From DAHUYF01 sp963838385 (GTDB lineage: Bacteria; Pseudomonadota; Alphaproteobacteria; ATCC43930; CGMCC-115725): DNA of 64,000 nucleotides. The DNA is taken from the NCBI GenBank assembly GCA_963838385.1, contig CAWIRE010000001.1, forward strand, positions 620,001-684,000. Direction: 5' to 3'. Shown in pieces: positions 50,706-63,974 of the stretch; within the stretch, counting starts at the first letter, position 1, and each line of letters starts with the position of its first letter. The notes below the pieces were generated by a model, which saw only the letters and a program-made list of their open reading frames with translations, was not told the origin of the DNA and did not search any database. Made by a program: the position numbers and the translations under genes.

Positions 50706-50709
<4 letters not shown>
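49918..50709 (-). CDS. thiD: Hydroxymethylpyrimidine/phosphomethylpyrimidine kinase
   Basis: 263 residues. Ribokinase-fold enzyme of thiamine synthesis. IAGSDSSGGAGIQADIKT, VVDPVMVATGG and the C-terminal DTRHTHGTGCTLASAIA-type anion hole (TRHTHGTGCTLASAI here) are intact. It starts at an ATG overlapping the glmM stop (ATGA), an unusual partner and probably only translational coupling. Confidence 0.95.
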
Positions 50710-52070
<1,361 letters not shown>

Positions 52071-52224
52071 CCATCCTCTCGACGCAAATTCACGAAGATG
52101 CCTCTCTTATAGCGCAGCCAGAACGGCGGGGGTCAAAAAAGGGTTCCTGCTCAATTGGCGGTAGATCGCACTGCCCCGGCGGCCCGCGCCAGGCCCGGCG
52201 CCGCGCCCTCGCCTCTTGCGTCTT

Positions 52225-52238
52225 GTCTCAGATGAGAC
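52225..52238. promoter_or_regulatory. Palindrome upstream of the RES/Xre antitoxin
   Basis: GTCTCAGATGAGAC, a 6-bp inverted repeat with a 2-bp centre, followed by TGTCTCACA. It is 30 bp upstream of the antitoxin ATG, at a position fitting autorepression. Confidence 0.55.
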
Positions 52239-52268
52239 TATCTTGTGTCTCACATGATAGGAGCGGCC

Positions 52269-52707
52269 ATGACCGTGGCTTTCGAAGATGTCGCCGAGGT
52301 GCTGGGGCTCAGGAGCCGCGCCGACCGGCCGACCTCGCCGCTCGAGATCATCGAGCGGATCGAGAGGGGATTGCCGATCGGGGCGCTCGACCGCCTCTCC
52401 CATCTGGTGGCGCCGGGCGATGCCAATTTCAAATACCTCATGGTCTCGCGCGCGACGCTGGCGCGGCGAAAGAAGCAGCGCGAGAAGCTCTCGGCGGATG
52501 AGGGCGATCGCCTGGTTCGGCTGGCCAAGGTTTGGACATTCGCCCGCGACGTTCTGGGGCAGCGAGGATGAAGCGAGAGACTTCTTCTTCCGTCCTCATA
52601 TGATGCTGGAGGGGCGTCGGCCGGTCGATGTCGTGCTGGCGACCGACATGGGCGCCCGGCTGGTGGAAGACATCCTCGGGCGGCTGAAATACGGCTCGGC
52701 CGCTTGA
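52269..52707 (+). pseudogene. Xre/MbcA/ParS-type antitoxin, frameshifted
   Basis: The first frame gives 100 residues (MTVAFEDVAEVLGLRSRADR, GALDRLSHLVAPGDANFKYL, RLAKVWTFARDVLG) and stops at 52571. The rest of the family's C-terminal toxin-binding domain (SEDEARDFFFRPHMMLEGRR, VEDILGRLKYGSAA) continues in the next frame to 52707. One extra G in a GGGG run near 52557 explains the split. Either the antitoxin is truncated or the base is an error. An AGGAG site precedes the ATG at 52269. Confidence 0.75.
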
Positions 52708-53192
52708 CGGCGCAGACGCTCGATCGCGTCATCCGCTGCTACCGCATCGGCGATCCCGCAGGGGCCTATCCCATCTTCGACCCTTCGGGGTCGACGCTCT
52801 ATCCCGGGCGCTGGAACACCCGAGCGAGCCCGGTGCTCTACACCAGCGAGCATTACTCGACCGCGATGCTGGAAAAGCTTGCCCATGGCAGCGGCAGGCT
52901 GCCGCCCAACCAGCACTTCATCGAGATCACGATCCCCAACGGGGTGACCTACGAGACGGTGACCCCCGCCCATCTCCCCGCCTGGGATCACATCGCCGGC
53001 GCCGCCTCCAAGGCCTATGGCGAGGCCTGGCAGCAGGCGAAGCGGTCGCTCCTGCTGTTCGTGCCGAGCGTCGTCGCGCGGCTGGAGGCGAACATCCTCA
53101 TCAACCCCGAACACCCGGACTTCCCCAGGATCACGCACGGCCTGCATCAGCCCGTGTGGTGGGACGCTCGCCTGTTCGCGGCCGTGCCGTAA
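52704..53192 (+). CDS. RES-domain toxin
   Basis: 162 residues starting at TTG, overlapping the antitoxin's end by 4 bp. RES toxins degrade NAD+ and stop growth. The residues lining the family active site are visible: RVIRCYRIGDP, GRWNTRASPVLYTSEHYSTA and AMLEKLAHGSG (Arg, Tyr, Glu), and a Ser/Asn pair near the C-terminus (ILINPEHPDF). Pairing with an Xre/MbcA-type antitoxin is the standard arrangement. Intact toxin beside a broken antitoxin would be notable. Confidence 0.88.
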   Translation: MTAQTLDRVIRCYRIGDPAGAYPIFDPSGSTLYPGRWNTRASPVLYTSEHYSTAMLEKLAHGSGRLPPNQHFIEITIPNGVTYETVTPAHLPAWDHIAGAASKAYGEAWQQAKRSLLLFVPSVVARLEANILINPEHPDFPRITHGLHQPVWWDARLFAAVP

Positions 53193-53228
53193 CCCTCGGC
53201 CGGCCTGCTCCACGAGCCCGAAAACGGC

Positions 53229-53254
53229 GAAGCCCCGCTTCGGGGCGGGGCTTC
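53229..53254. terminator. Bidirectional hairpin terminator
   Basis: GAAGCCCCGCTTCGGGGCGG followed by GGCTTC; a 10-bp GC-rich stem lying between the convergent RES toxin and ftsH genes. The following T-run is weak. Confidence 0.55.
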
Positions 53255-53284
53255 GTTCCGATCTCGGGTGGGCGGCCACCGGCC

Positions 53285-55222
<1,938 letters not shown>

Positions 55223-55348
55223 AATCCTGGCCTTTCCATGCCGAGCCCCGACGAGGTCCCCGAACGGGATGGGTAGCTGCCGGGACCAAGGCCCAGGCCT
55301 GACTGCCGCGTCACTGCTCCGTTCCTACAATGTAAGATGCGCCTATCG

Positions 55349-56701
55349 TTAAACAACTGTAAACCCCGACCCGCTCAGCGGTCGAGACGGGCGGAAGGAG
55401 AGCCGGGCGGCGGCGAGCCAGCCGACCCCGAATCCCTCGCGGACATAGCCCAGCGCCGGCACCGCCGCCACCGACCGATCGTCGCGAAGCGCCGGCAGAC
55501 CGGCGCGCGCCACCGCCGGCAGCGCCGGTACCACGTCGAGCTTTGCCGCACCGAGCGCGCCGAGGCTGAGGCCCTCGGGCGCCGCTGTGGGAAGATAAAG
55601 GCAAAACCTTCCATCCCAGTGAACGACGACGCCCGGCAGCGCCGGCACCGGCGGCGCTACCGCCGCCGGCTCGCGGCAGACCAGCAGCCGGCCGCGCTGC
55701 GCCAGCAGGCGGCAGCCGCCCAGCGTCCGCCCGCTGCCCACCCCCTCCGGCAGCGCGCGGTAGAGCCGTTCCAGCCGCTCGAGCCGCGGCGGGTAGAGGG
55801 CGCCGCCGACCAGCGCCAGCACCGCCGCCAGCGCGCGCAGCCCGATTTCCTCGGGCGCGGCCATCAGCGCCGCCGGGTCGAGCCGGACGAACCCCGCGGG
55901 ATGGACCAGCGCCGCCCGCGCCAGCACCGTCGCCACCCCGGCCTCGAGCGCCGTCCGCGCCCGCCCCAGCCGCACCGCCGTGGCGGCGAGCCGCGCGCTG
56001 TTGAGTCCAGCCTCGGCCAGCAGCGCCTCGGCCCGGCGCAGCCGCACCCGGAGATAGGCCGGGTCGCGGTTGCTCGGATCCTCGATCCAGTCCTGCCCCG
56101 CCTCAAGCAGCGTCGCTTCGAGCCGCGCGCGCGGCACGCCGAGCAGTGGCCGCAGCAGGCGGCAGGAGGTGCGCTCGGCCACCGGCGCCATGCCGGCCAG
56201 CCCGTCGAGGCCGCTGCCCCGCGCCAGCCGCAGCAGCAGCGTCTCGGCCTGGTCCTCGCGGTTATGGGCGAGCAGCAGGTGCAGCACCCCGGCTTCGGCG
56301 CACCAGGCCTCGAGCAGGCGGTAGCGCGCCGTGCGCGCCGCCGCCTGCACGCTTCGGGGCGGCAAGGGCGTATCGAGCCGGAGGGTCCGATGCGCGATGC
56401 CGCGGGCGCCGAGCCAGGCGGCGACCTGCGCCGCCTCCTCGGCCGCCGCCGGCCGCAGCCGGTGATCGACGGTGAGCGCGGTGAGAGTGCCGCCGGCCGC
56501 GGCCGCCCAGGCCGCCGCCAGCAAGGCCAGCGCCATGCTGTCGGCGCCACCGGAGACGGCGACGGCGAGACGCGGGCCGCGCTCGAACGGCCCGAGCCGC
56601 GCCATCAGCCCCGCGACCTCGGCCGCGCCGAGCGGTGCCGCCGGTTCCGCGGCGCTCGCGCCGGGATCAGCAGCCGAGGCGTTTCTTCTCGTCGCCCGCA
56701 C
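55349..56701 (-). CDS. tilS: tRNA(Ile)-lysidine synthase
   Basis: About 450 residues. It converts C34 of tRNA-Ile2 to lysidine. PP-loop SGGADSMALALL, LLAHNREDQAETLLLRL and WIEDPSNRDPAYLRVRLRR are diagnostic. The start is not certain; the ATG at 56701 overlaps the cpoB end by 35 bp and the first conserved segment begins about 40 residues later. C-terminal TilS domains are present but divergent and Ala/Arg-rich. Confidence 0.92.
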   Translation of the reverse strand: MRATRRNASAADPGASAAEPAAPLGAAEVAGLMARLGPFERGPRLAVAVSGGADSMALALLAAAWAAAAGGTLTALTVDHRLRPAAAEEAAQVAAWLGARGIAHRTLRLDTPLPPRSVQAAARTARYRLLEAWCAEAGVLHLLLAHNREDQAETLLLRLARGSGLDGLAGMAPVAERTSCRLLRPLLGVPRARLEATLLEAGQDWIEDPSNRDPAYLRVRLRRAEALLAEAGLNSARLAATAVRLGRARTALEAGVATVLARAALVHPAGFVRLDPAALMAAPEEIGLRALAAVLALVGGALYPPRLERLERLYRALPEGVGSGRTLGGCRLLAQRGRLLVCREPAAVAPPVPALPGVVVHWDGRFCLYLPTAAPEGLSLGALGAAKLDVVPALPAVARAGLPALRDDRSVAAVPALGYVREGFGVGWLAAARLSFRPSRPLSGSGFTVV

Positions 56702-57620
56702 GGTCTTTCACCGTGGCCGGCGCGGTCGGGAAGTCGCGGTCGAGTCGCGCGAAGGCGCGGCAGGCATCGGCCTTGCGGCCGAGCTGGCCCAGCGCCATGC
56801 CGAGCTTCAGCAGATTGTCCGCCGCCTTACCCCCTTTGGGGTATTTCTCATAGCCCTCGGCGAAGACGGCGGCGGCATTATTGTAGTCGCCGCGGACGTA
56901 ATAGGTCTCGCCCAGCCAGTACTGCGCGTTGCCCGCCAGCGGATCCTTGGGATAGCGCTGGATGAAGGAGCGCAGCGCCTGCTCGGCGGCGGGGTAGTTG
57001 GCCTGGCGCAGCAGCCCGAAGGCGTAATTGTACTGCTCCTGCGCCGTGCCGGCCGGCAAGGTCGCGGCAGCGCCAGCGGCGCCGGCCGCCGCCGGGGCTG
57101 CCGCCGCCTGGCCGCCAGCCACCGGCAGCTGGCCCAGCACCCCCGACTGGCTCGGCGCCTGGGCGGGATTGCCGGCGCCCGGCGGCGGGCGGCCGGCCAG
57201 CGGCCGCGGCGGCTGCCCTTGCGGCGGCGGCGCGCCGGCCGCGGCGACCGCGCCGCCGGGATGCTCGAGCGCGCTCAGCCGCTGGTCGACGTCGCTGGCC
57301 ACGGTCTCGAGTCGCCGCTTCACCTGGTCGAGATTGTAGTTGAGCTCCTCGATCTGGCCGGTGATCGTCCGGACCTGGTCCTCGAGCTGGCTGATGCGGA
57401 CCTCGTAATTGAGCGCGCTCTGCCCGTCGGGGCTCGGCGCGGTCGGCGCGCCGGCGGCGCCGCCGCGATAGACCTGGCGCTGCAGCAGGTTCATGTCGCG
57501 CTCGAGCCGGTCGAGCCGGTCGAGCAGCGGCCGCAAATCCTCGCTTTGCTGCGCCAGAGCGCCGCCCGCCATCAGGCAGAGCAGCCCGCAGCAGGCGACG
57601 GCGAAGGCGGTTGGTCGCAT
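56667..57620 (-). CDS. cpoB: Tol-Pal associated protein CpoB (YbgF)
   Basis: 317 residues from MRPTAFAVACCGLLCLMAGG at 57620. A signal peptide (cleavage near ALAQ), a coiled-coil trimerisation region (residues ~25-110, RLDRLERDMNLLQRQV), a Pro/Ala-rich linker and a C-terminal TPR domain (GTAQEQYNYAFGLLRQANYP, AEQALRSFIQRYP, WLGETYYVRGDYNNAA) match CpoB, which coordinates Tol-Pal with PBP1B at division. It follows pal, behind a strong terminator-like hairpin. Confidence 0.93.
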   Translation of the reverse strand: MRPTAFAVACCGLLCLMAGGALAQQSEDLRPLLDRLDRLERDMNLLQRQVYRGGAAGAPTAPSPDGQSALNYEVRISQLEDQVRTITGQIEELNYNLDQVKRRLETVASDVDQRLSALEHPGGAVAAAGAPPPQGQPPRPLAGRPPPGAGNPAQAPSQSGVLGQLPVAGGQAAAAPAAAGAAGAAATLPAGTAQEQYNYAFGLLRQANYPAAEQALRSFIQRYPKDPLAGNAQYWLGETYYVRGDYNNAAAVFAEGYEKYPKGGKAADNLLKLGMALGQLGRKADACRAFARLDRDFPTAPATVKDRAGDEKKRLGC

Positions 57621-57704
57621 CGTCGTCAGATCCTCTTGCCGGAAGCCAGGCGACGGCCGCGGCCGGCGGCGCGGCAAGTCTCCGCCAAGCTAAATAAGCT
57701 TTTA

Positions 57705-57768
57705 GGCAAAAAAAGGGCGCCTGCCCGTTTCCGCGGCGCGAACGTCGCGGAAACAGGCAGGCGCGCCT
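57705..57768 (-). terminator. Rho-independent terminator downstream of pal
   Basis: On the minus strand a long stem (GGCGCGCCTGCCTGTTTCCG paired with CGGAAACGGGCAGGCGCC-like sequence, about 20 bp) is followed by CCC and TTTTTTT. It lies between pal (ending 57795) and cpoB (starting 57620). cpoB may have its own promoter or depend on readthrough. Confidence 0.75.
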
Positions 57769-57794
57769 CTAACCCCAAAAAACGACGATGTCGG

Positions 57795-58283
57795 TCAGTT
57801 GACAACCGTCACGCCGCGGCGATCCTGCGCCCAGGCCTGCTCGTTGTCGCCCGGCACCGCCGGCCGCTCCTTGCCGTAGCTGATGGTCGAGACCCGATTG
57901 GCGGGAACGCCCAGCGCCACCAGCATCTTCTTCACCGCGGTCGCGCGGCGCTCGCCGAGCGCCAGGTTGTACTCGCGCGTGCCGCGGGGGTCGCAATGGC
58001 CTTCGACGGTCACGGTCACGTTCGGGTACTTCTTCAGCCACTCGGACTGGCGCTGCAGCACGGCGCGGCCTTCCGGCTTGATGTCGCTCTTGTCGAAGTC
58101 GAAGAACACGCGGTCGCCGACATTCTGCACGAGGTCCTGCTCGCTGCCGGGCGTCACGGTGGTCGTCGCGGCCGGCGCGGCGGCCCCACCGGTGCCGGTC
58201 GTGGCAGCCTTGTTCGTCTGGTCTTCAGAGCAGGCGGCCACGAGCAGCACGGCCGCAAGCAGGGTCAAGGACCGAAGATTCAT
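57795..58283 (-). CDS. pal: Peptidoglycan-associated lipoprotein Pal
   Basis: 162 residues. Signal peptide with lipobox LLVAAC (Cys18), an Ala/Thr-rich linker and an OmpA-like domain binding peptidoglycan: VFFDFDKSDIKPEGRAVLQR, VEGHCDPRGTREYNLALGER, RRATAVKKML. Part of the Tol-Pal envelope constriction system. It is separated from tolB by 144 bp. Confidence 0.96.
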   Translation of the reverse strand: MNLRSLTLLAAVLLVAACSEDQTNKAATTGTGGAAAPAATTTVTPGSEQDLVQNVGDRVFFDFDKSDIKPEGRAVLQRQSEWLKKYPNVTVTVEGHCDPRGTREYNLALGERRATAVKKMLVALGVPANRVSTISYGKERPAVPGDNEQAWAQDRRGVTVVN

Positions 58284-58427
58284 TTTGTACTCCCTCGAAA
58301 AGCCTGGGATTGAGTTGATCGTTGCTGAGGACGGCGTAGCCCTGTGGGCCCCACTCTGATCAGGCCGGCGTTCGCAGGCGCACGCGCGGCCCCGGTCGGC
58401 GAAGCGGGCGGACTATACTATAGTTAT

Positions 58428-59771
58428 TCACGGAATCAAGGGGGACCACGCAGGATCGGAGGCATCCTGCGGTGTAATCACCTCTCGCTCGTTGTAGCCG
58501 GTCAAGTCAATTGTGTAGAGCCGGCTGCTGCCACCCCTGCCCCGGGAATCGTTGGGCGTCTGGCGCGTGAACATCAGCACGCGGCCGTTGGGCGCCCAGG
58601 TCGGCCCCTCCACCAGGAAGCCCTGGGTCAGCAGCCGCTCGCTCGACCCGTCGGGGTGCATCACGCCGATATAGAACTGACCGCCGGCAATTTTCGTAAA
58701 AGCGATGAGATCGCCGCGCGGCGACCAGACCGGCGTGCCGTAGCGGGACTGGCCGTCGAAGCTGATGCGCTTGATGTCGCTGCCGTCGGCGTTCATGACA
58801 TAGAGCTGCTGCGAGCCGCCGCGGTCGGAGTTGAAGACGATCTGCTTGCCGTCGGGCGAGAAGCAGGGCGAGGTGTCGATCGCCGGGCTGTTGGTGATGC
58901 GCGTCGCCTGGCGGGTGCGCAGGTCCATCGTATAGATGTCGCTGTTGCCTTCGACGGCGAGGCTCATGATGACCTTGTTGCCGTCGGGCGAGAATCTGGG
59001 CGCGAACGTCATGCCGGGGAACTCGCCGAGCACCTCCTGCTGGCCGGTGTCGATGTTGAAGAGATAGACCCGCGGCACGCCGCGCGCATAGGAGAGATAG
59101 GTGATCTCCTGGGTCGAGGGCGAGAAGCGCGGCGTCAGCACCAGGGCGCGGCCGTCGGTCAGGAAGCGGTGATTGGCGCCGTCCTGGTCCATGATCGCGA
59201 GCCGCTTGATCCGCCGGATCTGCGGCCCGCTTTCGGAGATATAGACGATGCGGGTGTCGAAATAGCCGTCCTCGCCGGTGATGCGCTTGTAGATCGCGTC
59301 GGCGATGATGTGGGCGATGCGGCGCCAGTTCTGCTGCGTCGTGGTGTAGCGCAGCCCGGTGAGCTGCTGCTCCTGGAAGACGTCCCAGAGCCGGAACTCG
59401 ACGGCGAGCCGCCCGTCGGGCTGGGTCTCGACGCTGCCGGTGACCAGCGCCTGGGCATTGATCACGCGCCAGTCGCCGTAGCGCGGCGGCGTGCGCGTCG
59501 CCGCCTCCTTGTCGACGAAGGCCTTGGGATCGAGCGGCTGGAACAGGCCGGAGCGCTCGAGATCGGCCGACATCACCTGGGTGATCTCACGCGCCGGCTG
59601 CGCCGCCGCGTCGGTGCCGGCGAAGTCCGGGATCGCGATCGGCATCGGCTCGATCTTGCCGCGGGTGAGGTCGAGGTGGAGCTCGGCATGCGCCGCCGCG
59701 CTCGCCGCGACGAGGAGAAGGAGCGTCAGCGCACCGTGCAGGAGGGCGGAGGCGGGGGAACGTCGCTTCAT
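58428..59771 (-). CDS. tolB: Tol-Pal system protein TolB
   Basis: 447 residues with signal peptide (LLLLVAASAAAHA) from the ATG at 59771, which overlaps the tolA stop. An N-terminal alpha/beta domain precedes a six-bladed beta-propeller whose blades carry repeated FSPDGKQIVFNSDRGG-type motifs. TolB binds Pal and, through its N-terminus, TolA. Normal length. Confidence 0.96.
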   Translation of the reverse strand: MKRRSPASALLHGALTLLLLVAASAAAHAELHLDLTRGKIEPMPIAIPDFAGTDAAAQPAREITQVMSADLERSGLFQPLDPKAFVDKEAATRTPPRYGDWRVINAQALVTGSVETQPDGRLAVEFRLWDVFQEQQLTGLRYTTTQQNWRRIAHIIADAIYKRITGEDGYFDTRIVYISESGPQIRRIKRLAIMDQDGANHRFLTDGRALVLTPRFSPSTQEITYLSYARGVPRVYLFNIDTGQQEVLGEFPGMTFAPRFSPDGNKVIMSLAVEGNSDIYTMDLRTRQATRITNSPAIDTSPCFSPDGKQIVFNSDRGGSQQLYVMNADGSDIKRISFDGQSRYGTPVWSPRGDLIAFTKIAGGQFYIGVMHPDGSSERLLTQGFLVEGPTWAPNGRVLMFTRQTPNDSRGRGGSSRLYTIDLTGYNEREVITPQDASDPAWSPLIP

Positions 59772-60703
59772 GAGATATCCTTGGGATCGAAGGTAATGGT
59801 GAAGGTCTGCCATTGGTCGTACTTCGCCGGCGGCAGCTTCAGCGGCTGGCAGCGCGGGTTGCGCAGCGCGCGGAGCGCACTGTCGGCCGCCGCCTGGAAG
59901 AAGGGATCGCTGTTGCGCTCAGGATTGAGCTGGGTCGCGCTGCGCACCGTGCCGTCGGGGTTCATGTAAACGCGGAACTCGGGCGTGAGGTCCTTGGCGT
60001 CGCGAGCGCCGGCGGGCACGTTCCAGCACGCCTCGATCTGCTGCTTGACGAGGTCGAGCTCGCTGGTGGTGAGCTGCGGCCCCAGCGGCGCGATCGGCTG
60101 CGAGGAGGCGTGGCTCGGCTGCGCCGCGGCGACCTGCTTGGGCGGCGTCTGGTCGGGCGGCGTGCGCACGGGATCGCGCTTGGACAGGTTCTTGAGCAGC
60201 GCATCGAAGGCGGCGTCGTCCTGCTTGCGCTTGGGCGGCGTCGGCTTCTCCGGCGGCGGCGGCGGCTTCGGCTTCGGCGGCTCGGGCTTGGGCGCCTCGG
60301 CCTTCACCTCGGGCTTGGGCGCAGGGGTCGGCGGCGGCGGCGGGGGCGGCGGTGTCGGGGGCGGCGCGGCCTTGGGCGGCTCGGGCGGCGGCGGCGGCTT
60401 CGGCGGCTCGGGCTTGGGCGGCTCGGGCTTGGGCGCGGGCGGGGTCGGCTCGGCCTGGGCGACTTCCTGGGGCTTGGCCGGCACCGGCATGTCGCGGTTG
60501 AGCTGGGTCGCATGCGTCTCGGGCGCGACCGTGACCAGCTGCACGACGATCGGCTGATCCTCGTCGATCTGGCGCTCGAAGAGGTGGAAATGAGCAAACG
60601 CCAGCAGCCCCGCCAGGACGGCGAGGTGGAAGCCCGCCGAATAGGCAAAAGCCCTCGGCGGCATGCCGGCATAGGTCTTCTTCATCCGCTCGACGCCGCT
60701 CAA
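59768..60703 (-). CDS. tolA: TolA-type energy transducer
   Basis: 311 residues; a cytoplasmic start, one membrane helix (SAGFHLAVLAGLLAFAHFHL), a very Pro-rich periplasmic stretch (residues ~85-170, repeats of PKPEPPKP), and a C-terminal TonB/TolA domain (DLVKQQIEACWNVPAGARDA, EFRVYMNPDGTVRSATQLN). The Pro-rich link replaces the long helical domain II of E. coli TolA. The start at 60703 overlaps the tolR stop; 60685 is an alternative. Confidence 0.92.
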   Translation of the reverse strand: MSGVERMKKTYAGMPPRAFAYSAGFHLAVLAGLLAFAHFHLFERQIDEDQPIVVQLVTVAPETHATQLNRDMPVPAKPQEVAQAEPTPPAPKPEPPKPEPPKPPPPPEPPKAAPPPTPPPPPPPPTPAPKPEVKAEAPKPEPPKPKPPPPPEKPTPPKRKQDDAAFDALLKNLSKRDPVRTPPDQTPPKQVAAAQPSHASSQPIAPLGPQLTTSELDLVKQQIEACWNVPAGARDAKDLTPEFRVYMNPDGTVRSATQLNPERNSDPFFQAAADSALRALRNPRCQPLKLPPAKYDQWQTFTITFDPKDIS

Positions 60704-61137
60704 CGCTTCGTCTTGTCCCGCTGCTGCTCGGTGATGAGCGACACCTTGTTGAAGCCCGCGGCGCTCACCATGCCCATCACCTCCATGACGCGGCCGTAAT
60801 TGATGGCGCGGTCGCCGCGCACATAGATGTCGGTGTCGGGGTTGCTCTTGGTGATCGCCTGCAGCCGCGGCACCAGCTCGTCATCGCTGACCTCGCTGTT
60901 CTGCAGGAAGAGCTTGCCCTCGGCGTTGAGGGTGATCACCAGCGGCTCCTTCGGCTCGGTGATCGCCGGCGCCTTGCTTTGCGGCAGATCCACCGGCACG
61001 CCGACGGTGAGCAGCGGCGCCGCCACCATGAAGATCACCAGCAGCACCAGCATCACGTCCACCATGGGCGTGACGTTGATCTCGGCCATCGGCTTGTAGC
61101 GGTGGCGGCCGTCGCCGTTCATCAGACCTCCAGCCAT
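60700..61137 (-). CDS. tolR: TolR protein
   Basis: 145 residues with one membrane helix (VTPMVDVMLVLLVIFMVAAP) bearing the conserved Asp that moves protons, and a periplasmic ExbD/TolR domain (GVPVDLPQSKAPAITEPKEP, DIYVRGDRAINYGRVMEVMG). Starts 3 bp after the tolQ stop. With TolQ it forms the motor of the Tol-Pal system. Confidence 0.95.
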   Translation of the reverse strand: MAGGLMNGDGRHRYKPMAEINVTPMVDVMLVLLVIFMVAAPLLTVGVPVDLPQSKAPAITEPKEPLVITLNAEGKLFLQNSEVSDDELVPRLQAITKSNPDTDIYVRGDRAINYGRVMEVMGMVSAAGFNKVSLITEQQRDKTKR

Positions 61138-61140
61138 GGC

Positions 61141-61866
61141 TCAGGCCTTCTCGTCGAGCTGGCGCGACAGGATGGCGCCGAATTCGGTGGAGAAGCCGTC
61201 GAGCCGCGTGGCATAGCGGCCGAAATCGGTCGAGAACTTGTTGTAGGCGATGACCGCGGGGATCGCCGCCACCAGCCCGAGCGCGGTCGCGAACAGCGCT
61301 TCGGCGATGCCCGGCGCCACCACCGCGAGGCTGGTGTTCTTGGAGGCGGCGATCGACTGGAAGCTGTCCATGATCCCCCACACCGTGCCGAAGAGGCCGA
61401 CGAAGGGCGCGGTCGATCCCACCGTGGCGAGGAACGGCATGAAGCGCTCGACCCGCTCCATCTCGCGGCTCAGCGTCACATGCATCACCCGCTCGATGCG
61501 CTCCTGCAGATTGGTGCGCAGCGCCGAGGAGGCGGCGAGGCCCTTGGCGGCGCTGCGCCGCCATTCGCGCATCGCCGCAGCGAACACCGCCGACATCGGG
61601 TCGAGCGGCCGCGCGCCGATGCGGTCGTAGAGGTCGTCGAGCGAGCCGCCGGACCAGAAGCTCTCCTCGAAGTTCTCCGCGTCGCGCCGCAGCCGGCGCA
61701 GCTTCATCACCTTGTCGAAGATCACCGCCCACGACCAGAACGAGGCCGCCAGCAGCAGGAACATGACGACCTTGACGATGAGATCGGCTTGCAGGAACAG
61801 GTTGATGATCGAAAGATCGTGCGGGACGGCGCCGCCGAGCGGGACCGAACTGACGTCACCTTGCAT
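61141..61866 (-). CDS. tolQ: TolQ protein
   Basis: 241 residues with three membrane helices (residues ~20-40, ~140-160, ~175-195). The MotA/TolQ/ExbB signature GLFGTVWGIMDSF and GIAEALFATALGLVAAIPAV are clear. It forms the stator of the proton-driven Tol motor. It overlaps ybgC by 11 bp. Confidence 0.96.
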   Translation of the reverse strand: MQGDVSSVPLGGAVPHDLSIINLFLQADLIVKVVMFLLLAASFWSWAVIFDKVMKLRRLRRDAENFEESFWSGGSLDDLYDRIGARPLDPMSAVFAAAMREWRRSAAKGLAASSALRTNLQERIERVMHVTLSREMERVERFMPFLATVGSTAPFVGLFGTVWGIMDSFQSIAASKNTSLAVVAPGIAEALFATALGLVAAIPAVIAYNKFSTDFGRYATRLDGFSTEFGAILSRQLDEKA

Positions 61867-62319
61867 GGGCCGTAACCATCTTTGTTGTTTCGTTGAGGGG
61901 AAGGAGCGCCGCGCGCAGTGCCGGCGGCAGGCGTTGCGGCCGGCCGTGGGCGCCCAGTGCGGCGATCTGGAAGGCGAGGCGGACGAGGACGGCGGCGTCG
62001 CGCCGCACCTCCTGGTCGAGATCGAGCGTCGCGGCGCCGAGCCCGGTCAGGCGGGTGGCGACGACCAGGTCGTCGTCGAGCCGCGCCGGCAGCAGGAACT
62101 CCGCGCTCGAGCGGCGCACGACGAAGACGAGCCCGCTCTCGGTGCGCAGCCGCTCCTGTCCGATGCCGAGGTGGCGCAGCATCTCGGTGCGCGCCCGCTC
62201 GGCGAATTTGAGGTAGTTGGCGTAGTAGACCACGCCGCCGGCATCGGTGTCCTCGTAATAGACGCGGACGGGATAGCGGAAGACGCCGTCGGCGACGGCG
62301 CCCTCGCGCGGGAGAGCCG

Positions 62320-62323
<4 letters not shown>
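61856..62323 (-). CDS. ybgC: Acyl-CoA thioesterase YbgC
   Basis: 155 residues; a single 4HBT hot-dog domain. The motif YYEDTDAGGVVYYANYLKF contains the catalytic Asp and the conserved tyrosines. YbgC is the usual first gene of the tol operon and acts on short acyl-CoA or acyl-ACP. Overlaps the ruvB stop (ATGA) and tolQ. Confidence 0.94.
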
Positions 62324-63371
<1,048 letters not shown>

Positions 63372-63375
<4 letters not shown>

Positions 63376-63974
63376 CGGGCGAGCTCCTGCAGCCCGGCGC
63401 GGATCAGCGCGTCGATCCGGGCGCCGGATCCCAGCCGCCGCGCCGCCTCGATGACGGCGCCGTAGGCATCGCTGCGCGTGTAGCCGAGATTGACCAGCGC
63501 CGAGACCGCATCGGCGGCGTCGCCTTCGGGCGCGGCCGCGGGCGCGCTCGCCGCGGCGGGCCCGAGGGCGATGTTGCCGACCTTGTCCTTGAGCTCGTTG
63601 GCGATGCGCTGGGCGAGCTTGGGGCCGACGCCCTCGGCGCGCGCCAGCGCCGCCTTGTCCTGCGCCATGATGGCGGTGGCGAGGGCCTCGGGGGCGAGCA
63701 CGCTGAGGATGGCGAGCGCGAGCCGGGCGCCGACCCCCTGCACCGTCGTCAGCAGCCGGAACCAGGCGCGCTCCGCCTCGTCGGCAAAGCCGTAGAGATG
63801 GATGTGGTCCTCGCGCACATGGGTCTCGACCAGCAGGCGGAGCCGCTCGCCGCGCCCCGGCACCCGCGCCTGGGTGCGCGCCGAGACGAAGACGAGATAG
63901 CCCACGCCGTTGACGTCGAGCACCACGCCCTCGGCGTCCGCCCGGTCGACGATCCCGGCCAGCATGGCGATCAC
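63372..63974 (-). CDS. ruvA: Holliday junction DNA-binding subunit RuvA
   Basis: 200 residues from a GTG at 63974 (MIAMLAGIVDRADAEGVVLD). Three domains: N-terminal OB fold with VNGVGYLVFVS, two helix-hairpin-helix motifs (VQGVGARLALAIL and AEGVGPKLAQRIANELKDKV) and a C-terminal RuvB-binding three-helix domain (DAVSALVNLGYTRSDAYGA). ruvC would be expected just beyond the window. Confidence 0.96.
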
